Shown one piece after another: positions 17,853 through 25,797 of a stretch of DNA of 64,000 nt. Under the pieces are notes generated by a model that saw only the letters and a list, made by a program, of their open reading frames with translations, did not search any database and had not been told where the DNA came from. The DNA is from CAVTRI01 sp963737075. GTDB taxonomy: Bacteria > Actinomycetota > Acidimicrobiia > Acidimicrobiales > Palsa-688. A program made the position numbers and the translations under genes. Every line of letters begins with the position of its first letter. Positions within the stretch are counted from its first letter, which is position 1. Location of the stretch: assembly GCA_963737075.1 (NCBI GenBank), contig CAVTRI010000002.1:2356001-2420000 (forward strand), in the 5' to 3' direction.

Positions 17853-18923
17853 GTGGTGGAACGCGTCCGGCCCCCGATGACCGAGGCGCTGGGTGTGGTC
17901 GCACCGGGGCGTCCTCTCCGCGATGGCCTGGACCGGATCTTGCAGGCGAACAAGGGCGCGCTGGTGGTCGTGGGCGACGGGCCCGATGTGCTGCGCATCT
18001 GCTCCGGCGGGTTCCTCCTCGATGCGGAGTTCACTCCGCAGCGGATGTCGGAGCTGGCGAAGATGGACGGCGCCATCATCCTGGCCCGTGACGCCAGCCG
18101 CATCGCCCGGGCCAATGTCCATCTGGTGCCGGATCCAAGCGTGCACACGACCGAGACCGGCACCCGTCACCGCACCGCAGAGCGGGTTGCCCGCTCGATC
18201 GACGTTCCTGTCGTGACCGTGTCAGAGGATCAAGCCGTGATCACCGTCTATCGGCGCGACGCCAAGCACACCTTGTCGAGCATTCCGAGTCTGCTCGGTC
18301 GCGCCAACCAGGCCGTGCAAACCCTCGAACGGTATCGGGAGCGGCTCGACACCGTCACGGGCGCTCTCTCGGCTTTGGAGGTCGAGGACCTCGTCACGAT
18401 TCGCGACGTCGTCGCGGTTCTGCAACGCGCCGAGATGGTCCGCCGAATTGCCGATGAGATCGAGGGCTACATCGTGGAGCTTGGCGCCGACGGACGGTTG
18501 GTCCGGCTCCAACTGGAGGAACTCCTAGCCGGCGTCGAGGACGACCGCCAGTACGTCATCCAGGACTATCTCCCGGAGCCGGAAAGCACCCGGGCGGCGA
18601 GGGCGATCGCCGCACTGGGGCGCTTGTCCACCGAAAGCTTGTTGGACCCGCACACCGTCGCCCGCAGCCTCGGTCTCGTTGACGGGAGCGACCTTGACGC
18701 GAGCGTGCAGCCACGCGGTTACCGCCTTCTCGCCAAGATCCCCCGTCTCGCGGCCCCCGTCATACAAGGCATCGTCGACCGTTACGGCAACCTGCAGAAG
18801 GTGATGCGTGCCAGTGCGGAGGATCTCGACAGCGTGCCGGGTGTCGGCCCGGCTAGCGCCCGTTCGGTCAAGGAAGGCTTGGCCCGCCTCGCCGAGTCCA
18901 GCATCCTCGACCGTTACAACTGA
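17853..18923 (+). CDS. disA: diadenylate cyclase DisA
   Basis: Makes c-di-AMP from two ATP and scans DNA for branched structures. The 356-aa protein has the DAC domain with MDGAIIL (DGA 72-74) and GTRHR at 103-107, a helical spine (about 150-285) and a C-terminal HhH region SVPGVGPASARSVKEG. GTG start 17853; an ATG at 17877 is an alternative. The radA-disA order is conserved in actinobacteria, where RadA can inhibit DisA. Confidence 0.95.
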   Translation: MVERVRPPMTEALGVVAPGRPLRDGLDRILQANKGALVVVGDGPDVLRICSGGFLLDAEFTPQRMSELAKMDGAIILARDASRIARANVHLVPDPSVHTTETGTRHRTAERVARSIDVPVVTVSEDQAVITVYRRDAKHTLSSIPSLLGRANQAVQTLERYRERLDTVTGALSALEVEDLVTIRDVVAVLQRAEMVRRIADEIEGYIVELGADGRLVRLQLEELLAGVEDDRQYVIQDYLPEPESTRAARAIAALGRLSTESLLDPHTVARSLGLVDGSDLDASVQPRGYRLLAKIPRLAAPVIQGIVDRYGNLQKVMRASAEDLDSVPGVGPASARSVKEGLARLAESSILDRYN

Positions 18924-18925
18924 CG

Positions 18926-18998
18926 ACTGAGGGGCCGAGCCCGCTCGACAGAAGCCCTGGACGAGACCGTGACTTCAGACAACTGAGCGGCCGAGCCC
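18926..18998. repeat. 17-nt direct repeat in the disA-crp gap
   Basis: ACTGAGGGGCCGAGCCC at 18926-18942 recurs with one mismatch at 18982-18998. The 132-base gap between the convergent disA and crp-like genes otherwise shows nothing that can be named. Confidence 0.45.
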
Positions 18999-19055
18999 TT
19001 CCGGCCGGGGGCCAAGGGCAAGAAACCAGCGGGCGGACCAAAGCAAGAAGCGTTA

Positions 19056-19715
19056 TCACCGGGCGCGCTGGGCGAGACGGTCACGTTGCACGATCCGGTA
19101 GGTGCGGTCCATCTGTTCCACCCATCCCAGGCGGACGAATGCCGCCAGCGCCTTGTTGACCCGTTCCCGTGAGGCCCCGACGAGTCCGGCGAGCTCCTCC
19201 TGCGTGATCGGCAGCTGAAATGCGTCCGCCTCACCAGCCAGCTCGAGCAGCCGCTTGGCGGTCCGGCCGGTGACGTCGAGGAACACCGCGTCGGCCAGCG
19301 CGGAGTCGGTTGTCCTCAACCGGCGAGCCAACAGGCCGACGACTTCCCACAGCAGCTGCGGGCGGTGGTCGAGAACCTGCCGAACAACTCCGTACGGCAG
19401 CCGTAGCAGCTCCGAAGACTCGAGCGCCCGGGCCGACGCCGACCGGTCGCCCTCGTCGAACAGCGCCATCTCTCCGAAGAGATCGCCCGGCTCCATCAAC
19501 GCCACCAACGACTCTCGCCCGTCGAACGAACGCCGCCCAATGGCGACCCGCCCTCGGCGAACCACGAACAACTCGTGGGCAGGGTCGCCCTCCTCGAAGA
19601 TCTCGACGTTTCGGTCGCATTCCAGGGAGCGGGCCTCGGTCGCGAGCAGCCGCAGTTCGCCCTCGTCAAAAGACGAGAACAGGTCCGATCCGGCGAGCAA
19701 CTCGATGTCATCCAT
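19056..19715 (-). CDS. Crp/Fnr family transcription regulator
   Basis: A 219-aa regulator: cyclic-nucleotide-binding beta-roll at about 10-115 with the phosphate-cassette region FGEMALFDEGDRSASARA (80-97), a dimerisation helix, and a winged helix at 150-210 with recognition segment TQEELAGLVGASRERVNKAL. FGEMAL plus Arg in the cassette resembles nucleotide-binding members, so cAMP is a plausible ligand; no Fe-S cysteines for an Fnr type are seen. ATG 19715 is chosen; the open frame runs upstream across carD and is spurious. Divergent from carD, with a repeat-rich 168-base gap between. Confidence 0.9.
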   Translation of the reverse strand: MDDIELLAGSDLFSSFDEGELRLLATEARSLECDRNVEIFEEGDPAHELFVVRRGRVAIGRRSFDGRESLVALMEPGDLFGEMALFDEGDRSASARALESSELLRLPYGVVRQVLDHRPQLLWEVVGLLARRLRTTDSALADAVFLDVTGRTAKRLLELAGEADAFQLPITQEELAGLVGASRERVNKALAAFVRLGWVEQMDRTYRIVQRDRLAQRAR

Positions 19716-19742
19716 TTGTGGGGCGAGGATAGCGGTCGGAGA

Positions 19743-19802
19743 AAGGTGCGCCAGAGAGCCGCCTTTCCACACAAGGTGCGCCAGAGGGCCGCGCCTGCAC
19801 AC
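19743..19802. repeat. two tandem 30-bp repeats in the crp-carD gap
   Basis: Two abutting 30-bp copies, both starting AAGGTGCGCCAGAG and ending with CACAC (19743-19772 and 19773-19802), differ at only a few positions. They lie between the divergent starts of the Crp-like gene and carD and could be a duplicated operator or spacer. No known Crp site (TGTGA-N6-TCACA) was recognised. Confidence 0.6.
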
Positions 19803-19824
19803 AAAGCAGGGGGAGACTGGCTGA

Positions 19825-19857
19825 GGGGTCGTTTTCCCCGTACCCTGGAACGACCCC
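19825..19857 (+). promoter_or_regulatory. inverted repeat upstream of carD
   Basis: A perfect 9-bp dyad, GGGGTCGTT (19825-19833) and AACGACCCC (19849-19857), with a 15-base centre containing TACCCT, a possible -10. It ends 26 bases before the carD ATG; GGGAG at 19875-19879 is the ribosome-binding site. It may be an operator or a leader hairpin. Confidence 0.5.
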
Positions 19858-19883
19858 GCTGAGAGTTTCGTTCTGGGAGCCGC

Positions 19884-20363
19884 ATGCCCTTCGACGTCGG
19901 AGACAAGGTCGTCTATCCCCACCACGGCGCCGCCGTGGTGGAACGCCGCGAGTGGAAGGAAGCGTTCGGCGAGAAGAAGGAGTACCTCGTTCTGCGGCTT
20001 GCGTACGGCGACCTGACGCTGATGGTCCCCTCGGACAACACTGACGACGTCGGCCTGCGCGAGGTCATCAACGACGAGGAGGTCGAGGAGGTCTTCGCCG
20101 TCCTGCGGAAGAAGGACGTGCGGATGCCGACCAACTGGTCCCGGCGGTACAAAAACCACGTGGAGAAGCTCAAGTCCGGAGACATCTACCAGGTCGCCGA
20201 GGTCGTTCGGAACCTCTCGAATCGTGACAAAGACAAGGGCTTATCGGCGGGGGAGAAGCGGATGCTCAACCGCGCCCGGCAGATCTTGGTGTCGGAGCTC
20301 ACGTTCGCGCTCGGAGTCAACGAGGAAGAGGCGGAGAAAAAGCTCGACGACGCGCTTCCCTGA
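19884..20363 (+). CDS. carD: CarD family RNA polymerase-binding regulator
   Basis: A 159-aa global regulator that binds the RNA polymerase beta subunit and stabilises open complexes at rRNA and other promoters. The N-terminal RNAP-interaction domain (FDVGDKVVYPHHGAAVV, residues 3-19, then LMVPSDNTDDVGLREV) and the helical DNA-binding C-terminal domain (NWSRRYKNHVEKLKSGD onward) are complete. Followed after 14 bases by ispD, as in Mycobacterium (carD-ispD-ispF). Confidence 0.95.
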   Translation: MPFDVGDKVVYPHHGAAVVERREWKEAFGEKKEYLVLRLAYGDLTLMVPSDNTDDVGLREVINDEEVEEVFAVLRKKDVRMPTNWSRRYKNHVEKLKSGDIYQVAEVVRNLSNRDKDKGLSAGEKRMLNRARQILVSELTFALGVNEEEAEKKLDDALP

Positions 20364-20377
20364 CCGGGGGGCGAGAG

Positions 20378-21028
20378 ATGGCGGTGTGGGCGATCGTGGT
20401 GGCCGGCGGGCGCGGCGACCGCTTTGGAGCGCCCAAGCAGTACGCGCTGCTCGCCGGCCGCCGGGTGCTGGACTGGTCGGTGGCCACCGCCCGAGCCGTG
20501 TGCGACGGTGTCGTCTTGGTCCTGCCTGCGGACGACCTGAGCCATGTGACCGCTGACGCAGACGTCATTGTCGCCGGCGGCGATACCCGATCGGGGTCGG
20601 TCCGGGCGGGACTGGCCGCACTCCCGGCCGCAGCCGATGTGGTCGCCATCCACGACGCCGCACGACCCCTCGCAGCGAACCGGCTCTGGCGGGCGACGAT
20701 CGATGCCGTCCTGGCCGGCGCTGACGGTGCGGTGCCGGCGGTGGCGGTGACCGACACGATCAAGGTCATCGGGCCCGACGGCGGCCTGCGTACGCTGGAA
20801 CGTGAGGGTCTAGTGGCCGTGCAAACACCACAGGTGTTCAAGGCGGAGGCGTTGCGCCATGCTCATGCAGCCGCGGCTGACGCCACAGACGACGCCGCCC
20901 TCGTCGAGGCGAACGGCGGAACGGTTGTGTTCGTTGCCGGCGACCCTGCCAACGTCAAGATCACCGCTCCGTCGGATCTTCTCATCGCCGCCGCCCTTCT
21001 CGACAAAGCCGAAGAGTCGCAAGCGTGA
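20378..21028 (+). CDS. ispD: 2-C-methyl-D-erythritol 4-phosphate cytidylyltransferase
   Basis: Third step of the MEP isoprenoid pathway. The 216-aa protein has the nucleotide-binding AGGRGDRFGAPKQY at residues 9-22 with the catalytic Arg and Lys, VAIHDAARPL, TDTIK and VQTPQVF. Its GTGA overlap with ispF implies coupled translation. Confidence 0.95.
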   Translation: MAVWAIVVAGGRGDRFGAPKQYALLAGRRVLDWSVATARAVCDGVVLVLPADDLSHVTADADVIVAGGDTRSGSVRAGLAALPAAADVVAIHDAARPLAANRLWRATIDAVLAGADGAVPAVAVTDTIKVIGPDGGLRTLEREGLVAVQTPQVFKAEALRHAHAAAADATDDAALVEANGGTVVFVAGDPANVKITAPSDLLIAAALLDKAEESQA

Positions 21029-21498
21029 CCGTTCCTCGGGTGGGGCTCGGCTTCGACGTTCATCCGTTCAGCGACGACCCCGACCGCCGGCTCGTGCTGG
21101 GGGGTGTGCACCTGGCCGGCCCCGGGCTGCAGGGCCATAGCGACGCCGATGTTGTGGCCCATGCGGTCGCCGACGCCTTGCTGGGTGCGGCCGGTCTCGG
21201 CGACCTGGGCACCTTTTTCCCCGACAACGACCCGACCTACGCCGACGTCGACAGCCTCGTTCTGCTGGCGCGAGTGGTGGCCTCGGTCTCTGAAGTGGCG
21301 GAGATCGGCAACGTCGACGCCGCCGTCGTCGCCGAGACGCCTCGTCTGGCGCCGCATGTCGAGGCTATGCAGGCCCGGCTTGGCCACGTGGTCGGGGCCC
21401 CGATGTCGGTGAAGCCCAAGCGCGCGGAAGGGCTAGGCAGCCTCGGCCGCCGGGAGGGCATCGCCTGCTGGGCGGTGGCGATCGTCGTGCCGAGATGA
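21025..21498 (+). CDS. ispF: 2-C-methyl-D-erythritol 2,4-cyclodiphosphate synthase
   Basis: MEP pathway cyclase. The 157-aa product carries metal ligands Asp11 and His13 in GFDVHPF and His46 in GHSDADVVAHAV, then FFPDNDP and the C-terminal SVKPKRAEGLGSLGRREG. GTG start overlaps ispD; the stop overlaps rlmB (ATGA). In Mycobacterium cysS separates ispF from rlmB; here they abut. Confidence 0.95.
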   Translation: MTVPRVGLGFDVHPFSDDPDRRLVLGGVHLAGPGLQGHSDADVVAHAVADALLGAAGLGDLGTFFPDNDPTYADVDSLVLLARVVASVSEVAEIGNVDAAVVAETPRLAPHVEAMQARLGHVVGAPMSVKPKRAEGLGSLGRREGIACWAVAIVVPR

Positions 21499-22247
21499 AC
21501 TCCGCCGAGCAGGTGGAGGGCCGCCAGGCGGTCCAGGAGCTTCTGCGCGCTCGCCGGCGCCCGGTGCAGCGGCTCTTGGTCGCTGAACACGTCGCCGCCG
21601 GCCACGGCGGCCCCGAGCTTCGGGCACTCGCCGCCGCCGCAGGCGTTCCCTTGCGGGTGGTGAGCAACGCCGAGCTCATGCGCACCGCCCGCACCAGCGC
21701 GCCCCAGGGAGTGGTCGCCGTCGCCGCCCCGGTCCCAAGCGTGAGTCTGGCCGACCTCACGGCGTCAGACGGTCAGCGGCACAAGCCGTTTCTGGTGGTC
21801 CTCGACGGGGTGACCGATCCGCACAACCTGGGCGCCATCGCCCGCACGGCCCTGTGCGCCGGTGCCACCGGCCTCGTGCTCCCGGGCCGCCGGGCGGTGG
21901 GGCTGACCCCGGCTGCGGTGAAGGCGGCCGCGGGGGCGGTGGAGCATCTGCCGGTGGCGTTCGTGCCCGGTGTGCCTACGGCGCTGAATGATCTGGCTGG
22001 CGCCGGCGTCTGGACCGTGGGGCTCGACCCCGAGGGCACGACCGAGCTGTGGCAGTTGACGGTGGCCGCCGAGCCGGTCGCGGTCGTGCTGGGCGCCGAG
22101 GGTCGCGGGCTCGCGCGGCTGACCCGGGCCCGCTGCGACGTGTTGGTCCGGGTGCCGATGCTCGGGCCGCTGGCGTCGATCAACGTGTCGGCTGCGGCGG
22201 CGCTCGCGTGCTTCGAAGTCGCCCGTCGCCGGGCGGCGACCCCCTAA
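21495..22247 (+). CDS. rlmB: SpoU-family 23S rRNA 2'-O-methyltransferase (RlmB type)
   Basis: A 250-aa SPOUT methyltransferase. N-terminal substrate-binding domain (EGRQAVQELLRA, residues 8-19) and C-terminal knotted catalytic domain with motif 1 DGVTDPHNLGAIART, motif 2 LGAEGRGL and motif 3 VPMLGPLASINVSAA. RlmB methylates G2251 in E. coli 23S rRNA; the specificity here is inferred from position and N-domain, and a tRNA target cannot be excluded. Confidence 0.9.
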   Translation: MNSAEQVEGRQAVQELLRARRRPVQRLLVAEHVAAGHGGPELRALAAAAGVPLRVVSNAELMRTARTSAPQGVVAVAAPVPSVSLADLTASDGQRHKPFLVVLDGVTDPHNLGAIARTALCAGATGLVLPGRRAVGLTPAAVKAAAGAVEHLPVAFVPGVPTALNDLAGAGVWTVGLDPEGTTELWQLTVAAEPVAVVLGAEGRGLARLTRARCDVLVRVPMLGPLASINVSAAAALACFEVARRRAATP

Positions 22248-22266
22248 CCCTTTAGCATGCCCGCCT

Positions 22267-23025
22267 GTGAGCGATCTCAGCCGCGAGGCGGGCAGCGCGG
22301 GCGGGGCGTTGCAGTTCGACGACAGGTCGGCCGGCGACGACGTCCGTACGGCGGCCGACCGGGACACGGAGCCGGCCGCTTTTCGGCAGCGCAGGTTCGT
22401 GCCGCCGCCGGGAGCGGCCGACCTCCTCCTCGTGCGTCATGGGGAGTCGGCCCCCGCCGTTCTGGGCCAGCCGTTTCCCCTTGTCGACGGCCATGGCGAT
22501 CCGGCGTTGGACCCGGAGGGGGCCAATCAGGCCCGGCAAGTGGCGGCTCGATTGGCCGGCGAGCAGCTGGCCGCGCTGTACGTCACGACGCTTCGGCGCA
22601 CCATGGAGACGGCGGCGCCGCTCGCGGCCCGGCTCGGGCTCACGCCGATCGTGGAAGCCGACCTGCGTGAGGTGTTCCTCGGCGAGTGGGAAGGCGGCGC
22701 CCTTCGTCAGCACATCGCCGAGGGTCACCCCATTGCCCAGCGCATCCGAGCCGAGCAGCGCTGGGATGTCATTCCCGGGGCAGAGTCGTCGGAGGCGTTC
22801 GCCGGCCGGGTCCGGGTCGGACTGACTCGCATCGCGGCGCGACACAGCGACCAGCGGGTGGCCGTGTTCACTCACGGGGGCGTGATCGGCCAGGCGCTGG
22901 CCCTCGCCGCTGGAAGCCGCCCCTTTGCGTTCGCAGGAGCGGACAACGGGTCCATCTCGCGGCTGGTGATCCTGAGCGACGAATGGATCATTCGGGGTTA
23001 CAACGATGTGTCGCATCTCAGCTGA
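22267..23025 (+). CDS. histidine phosphatase family protein
   Basis: A 252-aa phosphoglycerate-mutase-like phosphatase. Catalytic RHGE at residues 57-60, YVTTLRRTMETAAP (second Arg), an EVFLGEWEGG acid segment and the second catalytic His in VFTHGGVIGQ. The first 45 residues are charged and low in order, so a later start is possible, but GTG 22267 follows rlmB closely. Substrate unknown; such proteins include phosphoglycerate mutase-like and broad phosphatases. Confidence 0.88.
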   Translation: MSDLSREAGSAGGALQFDDRSAGDDVRTAADRDTEPAAFRQRRFVPPPGAADLLLVRHGESAPAVLGQPFPLVDGHGDPALDPEGANQARQVAARLAGEQLAALYVTTLRRTMETAAPLAARLGLTPIVEADLREVFLGEWEGGALRQHIAEGHPIAQRIRAEQRWDVIPGAESSEAFAGRVRVGLTRIAARHSDQRVAVFTHGGVIGQALALAAGSRPFAFAGADNGSISRLVILSDEWIIRGYNDVSHLS

Positions 23026-23042
23026 CGGCTACAGCTAGCGCG

Positions 23043-23710
23043 TCGTCTGAGAACTGGACGCCGGGACCGGCCGCCAACACGGTTTCCAGATCTGCGATCA
23101 GTAGCCCCGCACTCCGAGCAGCGACCGGATGTACCCCGCTGGCCGCGTTCGCCCTCACGACCTTTCTCCTGTCGGCCAAGAACGTCAACTGGACTCACGG
23201 CGGGGGCGCCTGGCTCGGGTACGCGTTCGCGTACGGCGGCGCCGCCCAGCTGCTGGCCGGGATGTGGGATTTCCGCAACCGCAATGTGTTCGGCGCCGCG
23301 GCGCTCGGCACGTACGGATCGGCCTCGGGCTCTACGTCGTGCTGGCGGCCGGCGCGTCGAAGAACCCCGCCAACGTCCTCGGCTGGCTGATCATGGGCTT
23401 CCTGATCGTCAACACCTATCTGCTGATCTGCAGTTTGGGGGTCAACGCGGCGGTGTTTGGCGTCTTTCTCACCCTGGAAGTGACCGAGTTGCTCTTGGTG
23501 ATCGGCAACCTCAGCCTCGCCGTCCACGCCGCCGGGCCCAACGGCCTCCTCATCAAGGCGGGCGGGGTGGCGGGCGTCATCACCGCCGCGGTCTCGTGGT
23601 ACCCGTCGTTCGCAGGCGTTGCCAGCGGCCTGTGGGGTAGAACGGTGTTGCCAGTTGGCAAGCCGCTGGTCACCCTGTCAGCTGCCAGGCCGACGACCGC
23701 CATCCGCTGA
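23043..23710 (+). pseudogene. broken GPR1/FUN34/YaaH (SatP) acetate-transporter-like gene
   Basis: Two frames together encode a SatP-family membrane protein. The first reads PLAAFALTTFLLSAKNVNW and then YGGAAQLLAGMWDFRNRNVFG, both SatP signatures, up to GTYGS at about 23320. The family sequence then resumes one frame over as IGLGLYVVLAAGASK and continues with hydrophobic helices to a TGA at 23708-23710. A 10-nt deletion between GGATCG repeats, or loss of a single base, would explain the switch. No ATG, GTG or TTG start precedes the first part in its frame, which also suggests decay. It lies 16 bases before acs, consistent with an acetate uptake and activation pair. Confidence 0.65.
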
Positions 23711-23726
23711 GGGAGGAGTTTTCCCT

Positions 23727-25703
23727 ATGACCGACACCCATGACGCGCTGTCCGCGCTGTTGCACGAGCACCGGCGGTTCGAGCCTTCAGCCGAATTCGC
23801 GCGGCAGGCCAACGCCCAGCCCGGCATCTACGAGGAAGCGGCCTCCGACCCGTTGCAGTGGTGGGCGGGGGAGGCCCGGCAGCTGGATTGGGCGGAGCCG
23901 TGGACGACGGTGCTGGAGTGGAACGAGCCGTTCGCCAAGTGGTTTGTGGGGGGCAAGCTCAACGTGGCCGTCAACTGCGTCGACCGGCACGTGGAGGCGG
24001 GGTTGGGCGATCGGGTGGCCTTCCACTGGGAGGGTGAGCCGGGTGACAACCGCACCATCACCTATAGCGATCTGCGGTCGATGGTGTGCCGAGCGGCCAA
24101 CGCACTGGTCGAGCTGGGGGTGCGGACTGGCGAGGCCGTGGCCATTTACATGCCGATGATCCCCGAGACGGTGGTCGCCATGCTGGCCTGCGCCCGATTG
24201 GGGGCGCCGCACACGGTCGTGTTCGGCGGGTTCTCGTCAGACGCCCTCAAGGGCCGCGTCCAGGACTGCGACGCCAAAACGGTGATCACCGCCGACGGCG
24301 GGTTCCGCCGCGGGGCGGCGAGCGCGCTCAAGCCGGCGGTGGACACCGCGGTGGCCGAGTGCCCGGGGGTGCGCAAGGTGCTGGTGGTGCGTCGCACCGG
24401 CCAGGAGGTGGACTGGGATGACGCCCGGGATGTGTGGTGGCATGACCTGGTCGACCGCCAGTCGGACCACCACGAGGCGGAGGCGTTCGACGCCGAGCAC
24501 CCGTTGTACATCATGTACACGAGCGGGACGACGGCCCAGCCGAAGGGCATTTTGCACACCTCGGGCGGCTACCTGACCCACGTGGCGTCCACGCACCGGC
24601 TGATCTTTGACATCAAGCCGGACTCGGACATCTTTTGGACCGCGGCCGACATTGGCTGGGTGACCGGTCACAGCTACATCGTGTACGGCCCGCTGGCCAA
24701 CGCAACCACTTCGGTCATGTACGAGGGGACCCCGGACACGCCGGCTCGGGACCGCTGGTGGAGCGTCGTCGAGCGCTACAAGGTGACGGTGCTGTACACG
24801 GCGCCAACGACGATCCGCACCTTCATGAAGTGGGGCGACGACCTGCCGGCCGGCCATGACCTGTCCAGCCTGCGGCTGCTGGGGTCGGTGGGCGAGCCGA
24901 TCAACCCCGAGGCGTGGATGTGGTACCGCCTTAACATCGGTGGCGACCGCTGTCCCGTGGTGGACACTTGGTGGCAGACCGAGACTGGCGGCATCCTGAT
25001 CACCCCGCTGCCCGGTATCACTTCCACCAAGCCGGGGGCTGCGATGACGCCCTTCCCGGCCATCTCCGCCGACGTGGTGGACAACGAGGGGAAACCGGTC
25101 GGCAACGGCGAAGGCGGCTACCTGGTCATCACCCAGCCGTGGCCCGGCATGCTGCGGGGCATCTGGGGCGATCCCGAGCGCTACAAGCAGACCTACTGGG
25201 CCCGGTTCCCCGGCGTCTACTTCGCTGGGGACGGGGCCAAGAAGGACGAGGACGGCGACCTGTGGTTGCTGGGCCGGGTCGACGATGTGATGAACATCTC
25301 CGGCCACCGGATCTCCACCACCGAGGTCGAGCACGCCCTGGTTGACCACCCTCAGGTGGCGGAGGCCGCCGTGGTGGGCGCCACCGACCCCACCACCGGC
25401 CAGGGCATCGTGGCCTTCGTCACCGTCAAGGGATCCGGCGCAGAGGATTCGGAGACCGGCGAACGACTGGTCGGGGAGCTGCGCGACCACGTGGCCAAAG
25501 AGATCGGCCCCATCGCCAAACCCCGCCAGATCCTGCTCACCCCGGAGCTGCCCAAGACTCGCAGCGGCAAGATCATGCGCCGCCTGCTCCGCGACGTCGC
25601 CGACAAGCGCGAACTCGGCGACGTCACCACCCTGCTCGACCCCACCGTCGTCAACGCCATCCGCGATCGCATGACGACTGGGGGCGGGGAGGACCAGGAG
25701 TAG
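23727..25703 (+). CDS. acs: acetyl-CoA synthetase (AMP-forming)
   Basis: Activates acetate (possibly propionate) to acyl-CoA through an acyl-AMP. From ATG 23727, with GGAGGAG at 23712-23718 as ribosome-binding site, the protein is 658 aa. It has the adenylation motif YTSGTTAQPKGIL, WTAADIGWVTGHSY, the DTWWQTETGG motif and the C-terminal SGKIMRR with the acetylatable catalytic Lys. The N-terminal ACAS extension is present, as in true Acs. The open frame further upstream overlaps the broken transporter and is ignored. Confidence 0.93.
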   Translation: MTDTHDALSALLHEHRRFEPSAEFARQANAQPGIYEEAASDPLQWWAGEARQLDWAEPWTTVLEWNEPFAKWFVGGKLNVAVNCVDRHVEAGLGDRVAFHWEGEPGDNRTITYSDLRSMVCRAANALVELGVRTGEAVAIYMPMIPETVVAMLACARLGAPHTVVFGGFSSDALKGRVQDCDAKTVITADGGFRRGAASALKPAVDTAVAECPGVRKVLVVRRTGQEVDWDDARDVWWHDLVDRQSDHHEAEAFDAEHPLYIMYTSGTTAQPKGILHTSGGYLTHVASTHRLIFDIKPDSDIFWTAADIGWVTGHSYIVYGPLANATTSVMYEGTPDTPARDRWWSVVERYKVTVLYTAPTTIRTFMKWGDDLPAGHDLSSLRLLGSVGEPINPEAWMWYRLNIGGDRCPVVDTWWQTETGGILITPLPGITSTKPGAAMTPFPAISADVVDNEGKPVGNGEGGYLVITQPWPGMLRGIWGDPERYKQTYWARFPGVYFAGDGAKKDEDGDLWLLGRVDDVMNISGHRISTTEVEHALVDHPQVAEAAVVGATDPTTGQGIVAFVTVKGSGAEDSETGERLVGELRDHVAKEIGPIAKPRQILLTPELPKTRSGKIMRRLLRDVADKRELGDVTTLLDPTVVNAIRDRMTTGGGEDQE

Positions 25704-25709
25704 GGCGCG

Positions 25710-25797
25710 TCACGACACCGCCTTCGCTGTTGCCTTGGAGATGGGCGTTCCCTCTCTCCTGGCCGGCCCCTGGCTACGAGACCGCTTTCGCCGTGCC
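25710..25797. repeat. duplicated 3' end of the AbiEi-like gene
   Basis: Read on the minus strand, the last codons of the AbiEi-like gene (encoding GTAKAVS and stop, 25774-25797) recur about 64 bases downstream as a near copy (ATAKAVS and stop, 25710-25734). About 20 of 24 bases match. This fills most of the 70-base gap before the acs end. Confidence 0.5.

Noticed and set aside
19716..19883. Crp-binding site in the crp-carD gap
   Set aside because: No TGTGA-N6-TCACA-like sequence could be seen; only the tandem repeat and the GGGGTCGTT dyad are supported.
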